A stretch of DNA of 64,000 nucleotides from Nocardia anocheti (GTDB taxonomy: Bacteria > Actinomycetota > Actinomycetes > Mycobacteriales > Mycobacteriaceae). Made by a program: the position numbers and the translations under genes. Below, piece after piece: positions 30,767 through 39,518 of the stretch. How positions within the stretch are numbered: position 1 is the first letter of the stretch; each line of letters starts with the position of its first letter. Location of the stretch: NCBI RefSeq assembly GCF_029675105.1, contig NZ_JAQQFV010000006.1, positions 1-64,000 on the forward strand, given 5' to 3'. The notes under the pieces were generated by a model that had not been told where the DNA came from, searched no databases, and saw nothing but the letters and a program-made list of their open reading frames with translations.

Positions 30767-32292
30767 TCGACACGACGACCCCACCCGCCCTGTCGTTCGC
30801 GCGCCGATGGGCCGCCGCGGCCGTGCTCTCGCTGAGCCTGCTCGTGATCACCATCGACCTCACGATCCTCAATATCGCCCTACCCGACCTGGCCGCCGAC
30901 CTGCGCCCCTCGGCGACCGAACAGCTGTGGATCGTCGACGCCTACTCCCTCGTCCTCGCGGGCCTGCTGGTGTCGACCAGCTCCCTGGGCGACCGGTTCG
31001 GACGCAAACGCATGCTGCTGCTGGGCTATTCGGTGTTCGGCGTCGCCTCGCTGCTGGTCCTGTGGGCCGACACCGCACCCCAGGTGATCGCCCTGCGCGC
31101 GCTGCTCGGTGTCGGCGGCGCGATGATCATGCCCACCACCCTGACCATGCTGCGCGTGGTCTTCACCGACCCCGCCGAACGCGCCAAGGCGCTCGGTCTC
31201 TGGGCCGCGGTCTCCGGTGTCGGCGCCGCTCTGGGCCCCATCGTGGGAGGTGTTCTGCTGGAGACGTTCTCGTGGCGGGCGGCCCTGCTGGTGAATGTGC
31301 CGATCATGGTGATCGTGCTGGTGGCCGGGTTCCTGGTGCTCCCCGAATCGACGGTGCCGAATCCGGGGTGCTGGGATTTCGTGGGCGCGGGCCTGTCGAT
31401 CGCGGGCATGGTGGCGCTGATCTGGTCGATCAAGCGGTTCGCCAAGGACCAGACCTTGCTGTCCGGTCCCGCGATCCTCGTGCTGATGGTCGCCGCCGCC
31501 GCGCTGGGCCTGTTCGTGTGGCGCTGCCTGCGCCGACCCGACCCGCTGCTCGACATCCGCCTGTTCCGGCGGCGCCAGTTCAGCGCGGGCATCGTCGCCG
31601 CCATCAGCTCGGTGCTCGGCATGGCCGCCGCGCTGCTGCTGCTCGCGCAGTGGATGCAGCTGGTCGAGGGCTATCGGCCGATGGAGACCGGCGTCCGACT
31701 GCTCCCGCTGGCGATCGCCGCCACCCTCGCCTCGATGATCGCGCCCTGGCTCGCGACGAAACTGGGCGCGCGCGTCGTTCTGGCGGGCGGAATCGCTGTC
31801 GCCGGAATCGGCATGCTGCTCATCGGCGTGCCCGAGGACCTCACCTACGGCACGATCCTGCCCCCGCTGCTGCTCGTCGGCGCCGGTTTGGGCGCGCTGG
31901 CGATCGCCACCGCCATGATCATGTCCGGCACGCCCGAGGACAAGGCGGGCAACGCCGCCGCGATCGAGGAAACCTCCTATGACCTGGGCAATGTGCTCGG
32001 CGTCGCCATCCTCGGCAGCGTCGCCGCACTCCTCTACACATCGAACGCCGGTTTCGATCGGATACCCGGTGTCGACCGCGCCCTGGCCGACGCGGCGGAC
32101 GAGTCGCTCGGCGCCGCGATGGCCATCGCCCACGAGGCCCAGCTGCCCGCACTGGCTCAGCACGCCGCCGCGGCCTTCACCCAATCGCTGCAGACCACCG
32201 GCGTCGTGGGCGGTGTCCTGCTCCTGATCGGCGCCGCCGCCGTCTACGCGCTGACTCCCCGCGGCACCGACATCACCGTGCAGGCGCACTGA
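30763..32292 (+). CDS. DHA2-type MFS drug exporter (14 TM)
   Basis: 509 residues. About 14 hydrophobic segments; motif A in GDRFGRKRMLLLGY and motif C-like GVGAALGPIVGGVLLETFSWR, both typical of DHA2 drug/proton antiporters, and a C-terminal 14th helix (GVVGGVLLLIGAAAVYALTP). It would export toxic compounds in exchange for protons. A decayed second copy lies at 36861-37821. Ends at a perfect convergent terminator. Confidence 0.93.
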   Translation: MIDTTTPPALSFARRWAAAAVLSLSLLVITIDLTILNIALPDLAADLRPSATEQLWIVDAYSLVLAGLLVSTSSLGDRFGRKRMLLLGYSVFGVASLLVLWADTAPQVIALRALLGVGGAMIMPTTLTMLRVVFTDPAERAKALGLWAAVSGVGAALGPIVGGVLLETFSWRAALLVNVPIMVIVLVAGFLVLPESTVPNPGCWDFVGAGLSIAGMVALIWSIKRFAKDQTLLSGPAILVLMVAAAALGLFVWRCLRRPDPLLDIRLFRRRQFSAGIVAAISSVLGMAAALLLLAQWMQLVEGYRPMETGVRLLPLAIAATLASMIAPWLATKLGARVVLAGGIAVAGIGMLLIGVPEDLTYGTILPPLLLVGAGLGALAIATAMIMSGTPEDKAGNAAAIEETSYDLGNVLGVAILGSVAALLYTSNAGFDRIPGVDRALADAADESLGAAMAIAHEAQLPALAQHAAAAFTQSLQTTGVVGGVLLLIGAAAVYALTPRGTDITVQAH

Positions 32293-32302
32293 GACCCGCG
32301 CG

Positions 32303-32336
32303 ACGGTTCCGGCCGACGGTGCTCGGCCGGAACCGT
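32303..32336. terminator. Bidirectional terminator
   Basis: ACGGTTCCGGCCGA (32303-32316) and TCGGCCGGAACCGT (32323-32336) form a perfect 14-bp stem with a six-base loop, between the convergent MFS and BP74-like genes. Confidence 0.8.
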
Positions 32337-32341
32337 GGGCG

Positions 32342-32692
32342 TCAGGCGGTGACGGCGGCGGTGACCTCGCGGGTCAGGCGCGAGGACCACGGGCACCAGA
32401 AGCAGCCGGGCAGGAACGCGCCACACGCCTCGTCGAGGTGGTCCTCGAGGTAGTCGATGCTCGAATCACAGACCTCGATCGCCATGGTGAAGAAGGAGAT
32501 CGTGTCGGGATCGAGGTGGAAGCTCCAGTTCGGGTTGTAGCTCTTCGTAGACTTGCGGACGCGCCCCATGACATGGATGGACATGGTCTCGTCACCGGAC
32601 AGGATCCGCCGCGCCTCCGCGATGCGCTGCTCGTTGTTGAGTTCGAAGACGAACTCTTTGCCGGTGTGATCGGTCAATGCGAAGTGCGCCAT
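32342..32692 (-). CDS. BP74-like small protein
   Basis: 116 residues from the ATG at 32690-32692, with AAGGGGAA upstream. Layout resembles the N-terminal domain of eukaryotic (Dictyostelium) calcium-dependent BP74 proteins: MAHFALTDHTGKEFVFEL, EARRILSGDETMSIHVMG, YNPNWSFHLDPDTISFF, then a Cys/Trp-rich end ACGAFLPGCFWCPWSSRL. Bacterial members are known only as predicted proteins; no function is established. No signal peptide despite four Cys. Identification is from memory and should be treated as tentative. Confidence 0.6.
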   Translation of the reverse strand: MAHFALTDHTGKEFVFELNNEQRIAEARRILSGDETMSIHVMGRVRKSTKSYNPNWSFHLDPDTISFFTMAIEVCDSSIDYLEDHLDEACGAFLPGCFWCPWSSRLTREVTAAVTA

Positions 32693-32863
32693 GACAATTC
32701 CCCTTATCGATGTTGTCGAACCAGTGGGTGTCGAGCGTGTTGCGGGCACGAGTGTATCGGCGAGCGCGGGCACGCAGCGCCGGTTCGTCTCGAGATGCAC
32801 TGTCAGACAAGAGTTTTGGGACTCGGGTTGGTTTCTCGGGATGAAAACCGAACGCGGGCGCGG

Positions 32864-33889
32864 CTATCGCGGGGCGGTCGCTACCAGTTCGCCGGTGACC
32901 CGACCGCGCCGTGTGCTCTTCGCGGCGACGACGAGTTCGCGAACGGCGATGGCGCCGCGCGCGACGGAGGCGGCGATCCGTCCGTCCGGATCGATCAGCA
33001 CCCCCGAGGGCGTGCCACGGACCCGGTAGCGCAGGGCGGCTTCGTTGCCCTGCTGGACCAGCACCGGAATCCCGTCGATGCCCTGTGCGCGCGCCCATTC
33101 GGCGTGCTCGGCGAGGTCGCCGTTGCCGACCAGGACGATGGTCACCAGTTCCGCGTTGCGCGACTGCCAGCGCGGCAGTTCGCGCGCCAGCGCCGCGCAC
33201 ATCTCGCACCCGGGATGCACGAAGACCAACAACAGCGCCTTCCCGTCCGACAGCAGCGACCCCAGGTCGACGCGATCGTCCTCGGTCGTGCGCAACTCGA
33301 ACTCGGGCGCGACCGCCCCCACGGGCAGGCCCTCACCGCCGAGGGTCGAGAGTGCCTGCGCGTCGACCCGTCGTCGGAGTTCGCCCAGCTCACCGAATAT
33401 CCGCACCAGTGCCGCGCCCAAGACGGTGATCAGCACCAGGCCGACCGCCGCGTCCACCGGCAACCCGGCCGGGGCTTGCGGACGGCTCAGCGAGCCGACG
33501 ACGACGAGGACCGCCAACACCATCAGCAGCCCGTTGCGGACCACCGTCGCCCACCCGATCGGTGCCGCGCCCACCGCGCCGAAGCAGGCGCAGTCCGGCC
33601 GCTCCCCGCGCCGCAGCAACCGCAGGATCGCCAGGGTGAACCCGCCGAGAAGCACCACCGCGACAACCCCGGCCGCCCCCGCCGTCCAAGGCGGTAGCAA
33701 CGCCAGCGCCACCAGCGCCTCGAGGATCGGTAGCCCGATCGCCACCCCGGGAACCAGCCGCAGCGGAACGCCGAATTCGGCCACCGACTTCCTGGCCTCC
33801 GGCCGATCTCGAAACTTTCCCCACGCCGCCAGCCCGAAGACCGCGGCCAGTACCAATCGCGAACCCCACACTCCGTATTCGATCAGCAT
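32864..33889 (-). CDS. MauE/DoxX-like membrane protein fused to a thioredoxin domain
   Basis: 341 residues. Residues 1-170 hold four hydrophobic helices in the MauE arrangement (VLAAVFGLAAWGKFRDRPEARKS; two Cys in RPDCACFG). Residues 190-335 form a thioredoxin/AlkHPA-type domain with the redox motif HPGCEMC, and a cis-Pro region VRGTPSGVLIDPDG. The Cys pair in the membrane part may pass electrons to the CxxC, as in DsbD/VKOR-type relays. Likely role: thiol redox handling at the envelope. Single gene. Confidence 0.8.
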   Translation of the reverse strand: MLIEYGVWGSRLVLAAVFGLAAWGKFRDRPEARKSVAEFGVPLRLVPGVAIGLPILEALVALALLPPWTAGAAGVVAVVLLGGFTLAILRLLRRGERPDCACFGAVGAAPIGWATVVRNGLLMVLAVLVVVGSLSRPQAPAGLPVDAAVGLVLITVLGAALVRIFGELGELRRRVDAQALSTLGGEGLPVGAVAPEFELRTTEDDRVDLGSLLSDGKALLLVFVHPGCEMCAALARELPRWQSRNAELVTIVLVGNGDLAEHAEWARAQGIDGIPVLVQQGNEAALRYRVRGTPSGVLIDPDGRIAASVARGAIAVRELVVAAKSTRRGRVTGELVATAPR

Positions 33890-33936
33890 GGCCGCACGAT
33901 CTCACAGTCCTCCACGCGCGGAAGCGGTTTCGAGCC

Positions 33937-34356
33937 TCAGGCCCACCGAGCTCCGCCGAGGGAGACCCGCGCGCCCGACGACCCGGGCCCGCTGTGCGCC
34001 GGGATCGCGTACCTGTCCCGCGCGGTCGCGTCGACGGCCGGTCGGGGGTCGGCGGCCACCCGAGGTCGGGCGCGATGCCGGGCCACCACCAGCAGCGCCA
34101 CCGCGGTGACGATCGCGATGACGATCGCGGCCACCGCCAACACCAGCGACGCGGCCACCGCCGTGCCGCCGCGCACCGCGCCACTGCGATACATGAGCAC
34201 CCCGGCGATCACCGGACCGGCCAGCCCGCCCGCCGCCGCGAGGAGGACGAGGGCGCCGGTGACGAGTTCCACCACCGGTAACGGACACCGCGCCGGGACG
34301 CGAACGACATGACGGCTTACTTTCGGCGAATCGTGTCCACTCTTGCTCGCGACCAC
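33937..34356 (-). CDS. Small membrane protein, unknown
   Basis: 139 residues from a GTG at 34354-34356 with GGAAGGGG five bases upstream; in-frame starts up to 34437 exist but lack a ribosome site. Two to three hydrophobic segments (VVELVTGALVLLAAAGGLAGPVIAGVLM; AASLVLAVAAIVIAIVTAVALLVVA), then a basic, disordered C-terminus. I do not recognise the family. Confidence 0.5.
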   Translation of the reverse strand: MVASKSGHDSPKVSRHVVRVPARCPLPVVELVTGALVLLAAAGGLAGPVIAGVLMYRSGAVRGGTAVAASLVLAVAAIVIAIVTAVALLVVARHRARPRVAADPRPAVDATARDRYAIPAHSGPGSSGARVSLGGARWA

Positions 34357-34533
34357 GGATGCCCCTTCCGTTTCCCTGCGCTTTTTCTGCATTCGAACCG
34401 GAGATCTGCACCGTATGTCACGGTCCGCCCCGAACACGAGAATGAGTCCGAAAGGATGCGGAGACTGTCATCAGCAACCGATCGGCGACATTTCCGGCGG
34501 GCCGGGACAGGGTCGCGCCGGACGTGGTATCGA

Positions 34534-34893
34534 TCAGCGGCGGGTGTGCCTGGCGTAAGCCTCGTCGAACAGCTCCCAGCCGTCCCGGCGGCCGACCGCG
34601 CGGGCCTCGGCGAGCCAGCCCGCGTCGACGGCCGCGTCGAGGAAGGCCCGGACCACGCCGGGCATGTTCAGGTTCAGCCACTGATCACCGCTGTGGATGT
34701 ACCCGGGCGCCGACATCCCGCCGTCGGGGATGCCACGCTGCCCGCCTGGACGGAAGACCAGCGTCAGCCCCGCCGCCGACCCCCGTGGCCGCAGCCGCAG
34801 GAATTCCTCGCAGCCGTCCAGATGACGGTGACCGGTCGCCCAGAAGTACTGCTGCTCACCGACCGCGAGCACTCGGCGGCGCTGTTTCGTCAC
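34534..34893 (-). CDS. Hypothetical protein
   Basis: 119 residues, no membrane segment. It has an ordered, aromatic-rich pattern (EQQYFWATGHRHLDGCEEFLRL, GYIHSGDQWLNLNMPGVVRAFLDAA, DGWELFDEAYARHTRR) that looks like a real small globular protein. Family not recognised. Confidence 0.55.
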   Translation of the reverse strand: MTKQRRRVLAVGEQQYFWATGHRHLDGCEEFLRLRPRGSAAGLTLVFRPGGQRGIPDGGMSAPGYIHSGDQWLNLNMPGVVRAFLDAAVDAGWLAEARAVGRRDGWELFDEAYARHTRR

Positions 34894-34937
34894 CGCGCGA
34901 TGCTAGTGCCCGGTCCCCGAATCGGGCTATCGGATTG

Positions 34938-35570
34938 TCAGAGGCGGCCGCGCAGGGTGGGCAGACCGGGCCCGGTGAGCTCGTCGCAGTAGGTGGCTCG
35001 CCCGGCCATGGCCATGGTCAGAGCGAGGGTCGGTCCGGTGACCAGGGCGCCGCTTCCCGCGGCGAAGGGCCCGTCCGTCGCTTCCAGCCGGAGACCTTCG
35101 ATCGCGGTACGGCTGGAAACGGTGAAGTCACGGCTCGCGTAGAACCGGGCGACCTCGGTGACGGCCGCGACCGAGGGCACCCGCGTCAAGCCCAGCGGCG
35201 AGCGGATGTCCTGGGCATGCACGACCACCTCACCGAGCCAGGCCGCCGTGGGCCCGAACGTCGACGTGGTGCTGCCGACGATCGCCCGGAACCCCGCCAG
35301 CGTCTCCGCCGGAGTCGCGCCACGATGCTCGGCCAATCGTCGGGCGTTGTGCACATCGAAGTCGAACCGAGCACCCACGACACTCGTCAACCAGCGAAAA
35401 CGCCCGACACTCGCCGCCGCCGTGAGGTGGGCGAGCACCTCCTCCACCGTCCACCGCCCACACAGCGACTGCCGCCCCCACCCCGCGTCGTCCACCTCGG
35501 CGAGATCATCCGCCAACGCCGCACGTTCGGCATGCGCCATCGCCCACAACTCGTCACGAGAATTCGCCAC
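34938..35570 (-). CDS. Maleylpyruvate isomerase-family (mycothiol-dependent/DinB-like) protein
   Basis: 210 residues from a GTG at 35568-35570 with GGGAGG eight bases upstream; an ATG eight codons earlier is possible. The N-terminal metal-binding four-helix domain shows DELWAMAHAERAALADDL, RWTVEEVLAHLTAAA (first His ligand) and GEVVVHAQDIRSPLGL (second His region). Such proteins use mycothiol as a cofactor in isomerisation or detoxification. The substrate is unknown. Confidence 0.8.
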   Translation of the reverse strand: MANSRDELWAMAHAERAALADDLAEVDDAGWGRQSLCGRWTVEEVLAHLTAAASVGRFRWLTSVVGARFDFDVHNARRLAEHRGATPAETLAGFRAIVGSTTSTFGPTAAWLGEVVVHAQDIRSPLGLTRVPSVAAVTEVARFYASRDFTVSSRTAIEGLRLEATDGPFAAGSGALVTGPTLALTMAMAGRATYCDELTGPGLPTLRGRL

Positions 35571-35825
35571 CAGAGAAACCTCCCAACTCGGCACCGCTCA
35601 CCCTGCCCGACAGAACAGCGGCGGTTTGTCGTCCACCTGTGCAGACGAAGGACATCGGCCGAACTCATCGCCGACCAGCTCCGCCGAGCTCTTCCTATGC
35701 CCCGTGCCTGACTTCTGGACCCCATACCTCCCGGCGTCGATGGCGTCCGAACTGAGACCGAAACGGATGTCGACATCTACGAATAGTCTTGGGGTCGAGG
35801 AGATATCCGTGCAGAAGGGGATCCG

Positions 35826-36803
35826 ATGTCGTACTGGTGGACGGGTAATCGCGACGAGTGCGGTTGGATGGAGATTCGACAGGTTGGTGAGGGTCTTGGG
35901 CGATACCTCGAATCCTCTGATCAAAGGACGAACGGGCACAGGGATCCGTGGTACGAGTTGGTCTCTTCCGTGCGGGCGGGTGAAACCGTTTACCATTATT
36001 ACGTGCCAGAGCGGCGATTCGTCGGCCGGTCGGTAGCGGCATCCGACTGCGTGCATGACGTGAGTTCGAACTCGTACAACGTCGAACTCACTGGTTTCAC
36101 CCCACTGGGCGGTGACGTCGACCTAGCGAAGATCCGTTCGAAGGCGGACGCCCTCTACCAGGCCCGAGACGCGCTGGAAGCGGTCTATCAGGATCAGTCG
36201 CTGTACCTCCCGTTCCAGTTCAAGCGGGACCGAACCCTGTTTGCTCCTATGTCGAAATACTTCGCCAAGTTGCCCCGGTCGTTCATCGAGATTCTGTTCG
36301 ATGACCAGGAAGCGGCAGTGCCACTTCCGAAGTCGCGTGGTGTCTCACGTTCTCCAGGACCAGGTCGGTGGGGGTTCCTGCAACCATTCGAGGCCAAAGC
36401 GGACACTGATTACGTCAGCGACGTCGTGGGCGGGCAAGAGAAGCGGACACGAACTCATGAAACGCTGGTGAACAGCTTCGCCATCTGGCTCGAAGCTCGC
36501 GGCCGTGTGCCCCTGCGTAACGCCGCGATCGATCTCGCTACCGAAGAACCGACAGCAGTGATCGAAGCCAAGACGGTGGATGGGCATCCGAAAGACGCGA
36601 TTCGCGCAGCCGTCGGCCAACTCTACGAGTACCGATACTTCCAGGTGGTACCCGATGACGCGGGGCTGATCTTCCTCGCGGACGAGGCCATACACCCCGA
36701 TTGGTGCGCCTACCTCGAGGAAGACCGAGGGATCGGGATCGCATGGCCAGACGGTCAGCGATTCCATCTGAGCGACCTGGCGCGAGAGTACCTCGCTCTG
36801 TAG
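35826..36803 (+). CDS. Probable modification-dependent nuclease: PUA/EVE-like reader plus PD-(D/E)XK
   Basis: 325 residues; AAGGGG five bases before the ATG. The N-terminus (1-95) resembles EVE/PUA-like readers of modified bases: YWWTGNRDECGW, WYELVSSVRAGETVYHYYVPERRFVGRSVAA. The C-terminus (205-285) is PD-(D/E)XK-like: HETLVNSFAIWLE, D236 in AAIDLATEE, E247-A-K249 in AVIEAKT, then AAVGQLYEYR with Q265 and Y267. Base composition is less GC-rich than its neighbours and no methylase is adjacent, fitting a type IV-like restriction enzyme acquired by transfer. Target modification unknown. Confidence 0.65.
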   Translation: MSYWWTGNRDECGWMEIRQVGEGLGRYLESSDQRTNGHRDPWYELVSSVRAGETVYHYYVPERRFVGRSVAASDCVHDVSSNSYNVELTGFTPLGGDVDLAKIRSKADALYQARDALEAVYQDQSLYLPFQFKRDRTLFAPMSKYFAKLPRSFIEILFDDQEAAVPLPKSRGVSRSPGPGRWGFLQPFEAKADTDYVSDVVGGQEKRTRTHETLVNSFAIWLEARGRVPLRNAAIDLATEEPTAVIEAKTVDGHPKDAIRAAVGQLYEYRYFQVVPDDAGLIFLADEAIHPDWCAYLEEDRGIGIAWPDGQRFHLSDLAREYLAL

Positions 36804-36860
36804 CTAGACCATCCTGAGTCGCGGATACGTGCGTCAGGTGGCACAGGGAACCTGGACTGG

Positions 36861-37821
36861 GCGGCGGCGTGAGATCGTGGACGCCGTCGTCGCGATCGTA
36901 CTCGCTGGTGCTGGCGGGCCTGCTCGTCTCGACCAGCTCGCTGCGACCGCTTCGGCCGCACACGCATGCTGCTGCTGGGCTATACGGACTTCGGGATCGC
37001 CTCGCTGCTGGTTCTGTGGGCCGACGCCGCGTCCCAGGTGATCGCGCTGCGCGCCCTGCTGGGTATCGGCGGCGCGATGATCATGCCCACCACACTGACG
37101 ATGCTGCGGGTGGTCTTCACCGACCCCGCCGAACGCGCGAAGGTCTCCGGCGCCGCCCTCGACCCCATCGTAGGAGGCGTACTGCTGGAGGCGTTCTCGT
37201 GGCGCGCGGCGCTGCTGGTGAATGTGCCGATCATGGTGATCGTGCTGGTCGCCGGGTTCCTGGTGCTCCCCGAATCGAAGATCCCGAACCCGGGGCGCTG
37301 GGACTACCTGGGCGCGGGCCTTTCGATCGCGGGCATGGTGGCGCTGGTCTGGTCGATCAAGCGCTTCGCCAAGGACCAGTCGCCGCTGTCCGGTCCCGCG
37401 CTCGTCGTGCTGGCGATCGCCGTCGCGGCGCTGGGCATGCTCGTGTGGCGCTCGCTGCGCAGGCCCAATCCGCTGCTCGACGTGCAGCTTGTTCCGGCGC
37501 CGCCAGTTCAGCGAGGGCATCGTCGCCGCCATCAGCTCGCTGCTGGCCATGGCCGCCGCGCTGCTGCTGATCACCCAGTGAATGCAGCTGGTCGAGGGCT
37601 ATCAGCCGATCAAGACCAGCCTGCGGCTGTTACCGCTGGCGGTCGGTGCCACCCTCGCCTCGATGCTCGCGCCCTGGCTCGCGCAGAAACTGGGCGCGTG
37701 CCTCGTCCTCGCGGGCGGTATCGCCGTGCCCGGAATCGGCATCCTGCTACTCGCCGGTGCCACCGCGGTCTACGCGCTGACCCCGCGCGACACCGACATC
37801 ACCGTGCAGGCGCACCACTGA
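36861..37821 (+). pseudogene. Decayed TetR-MFS locus (paralog of 30209-32292)
   Basis: The first 40 bases match the tetR HTH coding region (RREI.DAVVAIV), and then, in place of the rest of tetR and the pump's start, the sequence continues in the pump at SLVLAGLLVSTSSL. The pump copy has frameshifts near 36945 and 37495, an internal deletion near 37143, a nonsense codon at 37579-37581 where the intact gene has Trp (QWMQLVEG), and a large deletion near 37750 that joins LAGGIAVPGIGI to the last helix AVYALTPRDTDITVQAH. It cannot make a working pump. Confidence 0.9.
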
Positions 37822-37830
37822 TCCGCGACC

Positions 37831-37862
37831 AGAACTGGACAGTTCTGTACGGTTTTGCCGTA
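37831..37862. promoter_or_regulatory. Operator/promoter of the Phd-PIN module
   Basis: AGAACTGGACAGTTCT (37831-37846) is a 7-bp-arm palindrome, and TACGG/CCGTA (37848-37852, 37858-37862) a second one. A TAGCCT -10 box (37861-37866) overlaps the latter and lies six bases before the ATG at 37873, so the message is probably leaderless and autorepressed by the antitoxin. Confidence 0.65.
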
Positions 37863-37872
37863 GCCTGGTGCT

Positions 37873-38151
37873 ATGACAACGATCAAGGCGGAAGAGACGC
37901 GGCTTCCTCGCCGGGCGAAGGAAGCCGTGGATCGGCATGAGCGGGTGGTGGTGCTGAGTCATGACCGTCCCGCCTTCGTCATCGTCCATCCCGACGAGTA
38001 CCCGGAGACGGGCCGCCGTCGGGGTCGTTCCATGGGGGAGGCGTTACGGCTGCTCACGTCGGCGGCGACGCCCGACCCCGAGTTCGGCGACGACCTGGAA
38101 GCCGTGCGTGACGCGGTGGGCCCGCTGCCGGAGGACCCGTGGGCACACTGA
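37873..38151 (+). CDS. Type II antitoxin, Phd/YefM-like
   Basis: 92 residues. N-terminal Phd-like DNA-binding fold (EAVDRHERVVVLSHDRPAFVIVHPDEY) and a C-terminal toxin-binding acidic tail (TPDPEFGDDLEAVRDAVGPL). It overlaps the toxin gene by 13 bases. It should neutralise the PIN RNase and repress the promoter just upstream. Confidence 0.85.
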   Translation: MTTIKAEETRLPRRAKEAVDRHERVVVLSHDRPAFVIVHPDEYPETGRRRGRSMGEALRLLTSAATPDPEFGDDLEAVRDAVGPLPEDPWAH

Positions 38152-38576
38152 TCGACACGTCGGTCTTCATCGATCTCGAGCGGGCGTACACGCGCCGCGG
38201 CGGGTCCGATTTCGACAAGGTCGCGCACGAGCTGGCAGTGCAGATCGGGTTCGACGAGGCGGTGGCGATGTCGTCGGTGACCGCATCCGAGCTCCTGCAC
38301 GGTGTGCATCGCGCCAAACCCGAATTTCGCGCTCGGCGTGAGGCTTTCGTGGAAACGGCGATCGCGGCATTTCCGCCGCAGCCCTTCGATCTGCTCGCCG
38401 CCCGAATTCACGCAGGCGTGTGGGCCGACCTCACCGATCGAGGTCAGGAGATCGGCGCCCACGATGTCCTCATCGCCGCGACCGCGATGAGTATCGGCTG
38501 GCAGGTCGCCACCGCGAACACGCGCCACTTCGAGCGCATCCTGGGGCTCACTGTGTGCCCGGTGCGATTCGGCTGA
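38139..38576 (+). CDS. PIN-domain RNase toxin (VapC-like)
   Basis: 145 residues from a GTG overlapping the antitoxin end. PIN acidic residues are visible: D in LIDTSVFIDLER, E in TASELLHG, D in HDVLIAATA, then a further polar site in TANTRHFERI. VapC-type toxins cleave specific tRNA or rRNA sites to arrest growth. The length is normal, so the pair looks intact. Confidence 0.88.
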   Translation: MGTLIDTSVFIDLERAYTRRGGSDFDKVAHELAVQIGFDEAVAMSSVTASELLHGVHRAKPEFRARREAFVETAIAAFPPQPFDLLAARIHAGVWADLTDRGQEIGAHDVLIAATAMSIGWQVATANTRHFERILGLTVCPVRFG

Positions 38577-38674
38577 ACCAGATCCCGGTCTGTACAACGG
38601 CAGAACACGCCGATTCGATCTGTCTGCGTTCAAGGCTGGCGATGTTCAGGGACCTCGTGGCAGGGTACTCGACT

Positions 38675-39391
38675 GTGAGCCGCACCGGAGTTCTGTTCGA
38701 CCTCGATGGACTGCTCGTCGAAACCGAATCGAAGTGGTCGATCGTGGAACGCAGCTTCTACACGGACCGAGGTTTGGAATTCACCGCCACCCACAAGAAG
38801 AATCTGATCGGAAAGACGCTCAAGGCAGTGGTTTCCACGATCGGCGAGGACGTCGGTCGCACGGATTATGACATCCTGCACCGTCAGTTCGTCGCGCGGT
38901 TGCTCGCGGAGTTCGACGGTGTCGAACTCCTGCCAGGGGCCGCCGAGACGCTGCGCTGGGCGAACTCATTGCACCTGACGGCCGTGGTGACTAATTCGCC
39001 GGCGGCGATCATCGGGCCTTCGCTGTCGGCGCTGCGTCGGGACGGGGTGATGCCTGAACTCGTTATCACCGCAGACGATGTCGTCGAGGGGAAGCCCCAG
39101 CCGGACAGCTACAACCTCGCGTTGTCTCGGCTGGGGCTGTCGCCGGATCGGGCGATCGCCCTCGAGGACTCAGTCACCGGGATCGCCGCGGCGCGGGCGG
39201 CAGGCCTGCGGGTACTCGGAGTCTCCCACGACCGTGCGATCGAAGCCCGCGCAGATTGGTACAGCGAGGTGCTGTCTCCGGAGTTGGTCAGGAAGTGCAT
39301 CGAGGCTGCCGCGCTCAGCGGGACCGGTCTGCGCTCACCTAGCGGGCCCGATGAGGTCGGGCCCGGCGAGTCGACGCAGAGCAGGCGATGA
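38675..39391 (+). CDS. HAD-superfamily hydrolase (phosphatase/phosphoglucomutase-like)
   Basis: 238 residues from the GTG at 38675, chosen because it puts the family motif LFDLDGLLVETE close to the N-terminus; an ATG at 38642 is an alternative. Motif I DLDG, motif II VVTNSP, motif III Lys in EGKPQPDSY, motif IV IALEDSVTGIAAARAAG. The cap domain is helical (C1). It would dephosphorylate a sugar phosphate or similar small metabolite. Confidence 0.85.
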   Translation: MSRTGVLFDLDGLLVETESKWSIVERSFYTDRGLEFTATHKKNLIGKTLKAVVSTIGEDVGRTDYDILHRQFVARLLAEFDGVELLPGAAETLRWANSLHLTAVVTNSPAAIIGPSLSALRRDGVMPELVITADDVVEGKPQPDSYNLALSRLGLSPDRAIALEDSVTGIAAARAAGLRVLGVSHDRAIEARADWYSEVLSPELVRKCIEAAALSGTGLRSPSGPDEVGPGESTQSRR

Positions 39392-39398
39392 GGGTCGG

Positions 39399-39518
39399 CT
39401 AGTGCCTGGCGAGGGTGGCGGCGCCCGCGAAACTGGCCTGGCTGCCGAGTTCGGCTTCGATGTGCAGGAGGCGGTTGTACTTCGCGGTGCGGTCCGCACG
39501 TGACAACGATCCCGTCAT
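39399..39518 (-). pseudogene. Enolase C-terminal fragment
   Basis: Minus-strand reading gives TGSLSRADRTAKYNRLLHIE followed by AELGSQASFAGA and a TAG stop, which is the C-terminal helix and tail of enolase (normally about 430 residues). Everything upstream is missing; it joins directly to an oxidoreductase N-terminus. Confidence 0.8.
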
